Shown here in pieces: positions 13,533 through 14,574 of a DNA stretch of 14,574 nt. This DNA is from Actinomycetes bacterium (lineage in GTDB: Bacteria; Actinomycetota; Acidimicrobiia; Acidimicrobiales; RAAP-2): positions 1 through 14,574 of the forward strand of contig JAKAZC010000030.1 of assembly GCA_021826655.1 (NCBI GenBank). Reading direction: 5' to 3'. The translations under genes and the position numbers were made by a program. How positions within the stretch are numbered: position 1 is the stretch's first letter; every line of letters begins with the position of its first letter. The notes beneath the pieces were generated by a model that saw nothing but the letters and a program-made list of their open reading frames with translations, did not search any database and had not been told where the DNA came from.

Positions 13533-14574
13533 CGTGGAGCCCCCTTCCGGTCAAGGCAAGCACGGTCTCGCCGAAGGTCTCCGACAGAGACGGATGCGGC
13601 TGGATGAATTGCGCGACCTCGTCGGCGGTGGCCTCCCAATTGACGGCCAGGTAGCCGGCGCCCAACTGCTCGGTCACCCATGGGCCGACCATGTGGACCC
13701 CCAGGATGCGTCCCGTCGTGCCGTCCGGACGCCGCTCGGCCACGAGCTTGACCATTCCCTCGGTGTCCCCGATGATGCGGGCCCGGCTGTTGCCGCCGAA
13801 CGGGTCCTTCTTGACCACGACGTCGAGGCCGGCTGCCCGGGCCGCGGCCTCGGTCATCCCGGCGAAGGCGACCTCGGGGTGGCAGTAGATCGCCCAGGGG
13901 ACCCGCGCGTAGTCGACCGGCGGCGCCGGCTCTCCCAGGATCGACTTGATCACGACGATGGCCTCGGCGAACGCCACGTGCGCGAGCTGCGGGGTCCCGG
14001 CGACCACGTCGCCCACCGCCCAGATGCCGGGGGCCGATGTCCGCATGACGGCATCGGCGACCACGAAGCCGCGCTCGTCGATGGTCACCCCGGCTCCGTC
14101 GGTCACCAGCCCCTCCGTCCGGGGACGGCGACCGACCGACACCACCACGGCGTCCACGGCCAGTTCCTCACCGTCACCGAATGCGACGACGGTGCCCCCC
14201 TCTGCCGCCGGCGTGTGTCCGTGGAGGGTGACGCCGGCCTTGACGTCGATCCCCCGCTTCTTGAACGAGCGGGCGACGGTACGGACCACATCGTCGTCAC
14301 AGCCGTTGAGGATGGTCGGCAGTGCCTCGAACACGGTCACCGTCGAGCCGAGGTCGGCGAACATCGAGGCGAACTCGCAGCCGATGGCACCGCCACCGAC
14401 GACCGCCACCGAACCGGGAAGGGACTCGAGCGCAAGGACCTCGTCCGAGGTCAGCACGACCGTACCGTCGATGTCGAAGCCCGGGATCGTGCGGGGAACC
14501 GAGCCGGCAGCCAGGACGATGTCGTCACCGGTCACCTCGGTGGTGGTCCCGTCGTTGCCGGCGACGCGATCGGA
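13525..14574 (-). CDS. lpdA: Dihydrolipoamide dehydrogenase (E3), N-terminal part outside window
   Basis: E3 is the FAD enzyme that reoxidises the dihydrolipoyl arm of E2 using NAD+. The frame is open to the right edge and has 349 residues in the window. By comparison with the usual 460-470 residues, about 115 N-terminal residues, including the FAD GxGxxG loop and the redox disulfide, lie beyond the window. Visible elements are DIVLAAGSVPR, the NAD-binding loop VVGGGAIGCEFAS, VSVGRRPRTEG, the second FAD motif GIWAVGDVV, and the C-terminal dimer domain with YCHPEVAFAGMTE and the active-site pair HPSLSE. The TGA stop lies inside the start of the E2 gene. Glutathione-reductase-like relatives are unlikely given HPSLSETF and the E2 neighbour. 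The ATG/GTG-type start near 14535 is internal, because conserved sequence continues upstream of it. Confidence 0.95.
   Translation of the reverse strand, partial: SDRVAGNDGTTTEVTGDDIVLAAGSVPRTIPGFDIDGTVVLTSDEVLALESLPGSVAVVGGGAIGCEFASMFADLGSTVTVFEALPTILNGCDDDVVRTVARSFKKRGIDVKAGVTLHGHTPAAEGGTVVAFGDGEELAVDAVVVSVGRRPRTEGLVTDGAGVTIDERGFVVADAVMRTSAPGIWAVGDVVAGTPQLAHVAFAEAIVVIKSILGEPAPPVDYARVPWAIYCHPEVAFAGMTEAAARAAGLDVVVKKDPFGGNSRARIIGDTEGMVKLVAERRPDGTTGRILGVHMVGPWVTEQLGAGYLAVNWEATADEVAQFIQPHPSLSETFGETVLALTGRGLHVA
13540..13548 (-). promoter_or_regulatory. Ribosome-binding site supporting the TTG start of E2
   Basis: On the minus strand GGAAGGGGG lies within the last codons of lpd, 7 nt before TTG 13532. 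The later in-frame GTG (13523) and ATG (13517) would be 16 and 22 nt away, so the TTG is the better start. Confidence 0.55.

Noticed and set aside
12021..13607. A 528-codon plus-strand frame across the E2 gene
   Set aside because: It is a shadow of the E2 gene; its Gly/Arg-rich part mirrors the Pro/Ala linker codons.

Overview
The window is a gene-dense piece of a very GC-rich bacterial chromosome. Coding third positions are almost all G or C, GTG and TTG starts are common, and the protein repertoire points to an actinobacterium. I infer a non-model lineage such as Acidimicrobiia, but without a search I cannot fix the taxon. No tRNA, rRNA, CRISPR array, insertion sequence or phage gene is visible, and no gene-free stretch exceeds 150 bases.

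Layout. Positions 3-740 (+) hold the 3' part of a gene for a conserved-looking actinobacterial protein of unknown function. It converges on a minus-strand block of gpsA (789-1778, glycerol-3-phosphate dehydrogenase), pepA (1864-3435, leucyl aminopeptidase) and a PduO-type cob(I)alamin adenosyltransferase (3519-4103). The adenosyltransferase is divergent from metH (4219-7725, +), the cobalamin-dependent methionine synthase, so two vitamin B12 genes share a 115-bp divergent region. A small single-pass membrane protein follows (7868-8326, +), with a textbook leaderless promoter.

The rest, 8402 to the right edge, is one minus-strand block read right to left: lpd (partial, 13525-14574), a single-lipoyl-domain 2-oxoacid dehydrogenase E2 (12126-13532), a LipB-LipA fusion (10306-12063), an M24 aminopeptidase (9182-10309) and an atypical short-chain dehydrogenase (8402-9127). 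Several junctions overlap (lpd/E2 by 8 nt, lipBA/M24 by the ATGA 4-nt overlap), which suggests an operon with translational coupling.

How it works together. The E2 carries the lipoyl lysine, Lpd reoxidises the dihydrolipoyl arm, and the enzymes that build that arm (octanoyl transfer by LipB, sulfur insertion by LipA) come from the same transcript. The most notable feature is that LipB and LipA are fused in one 585-residue polypeptide. The two enzymes are joined by a linker containing eight consecutive Gly-Ser-Thr units, encoded by a nearly perfect 9-bp minisatellite. That unit can expand or contract without breaking frame. Actinobacteria usually carry lipB and lipA as separate adjacent genes.
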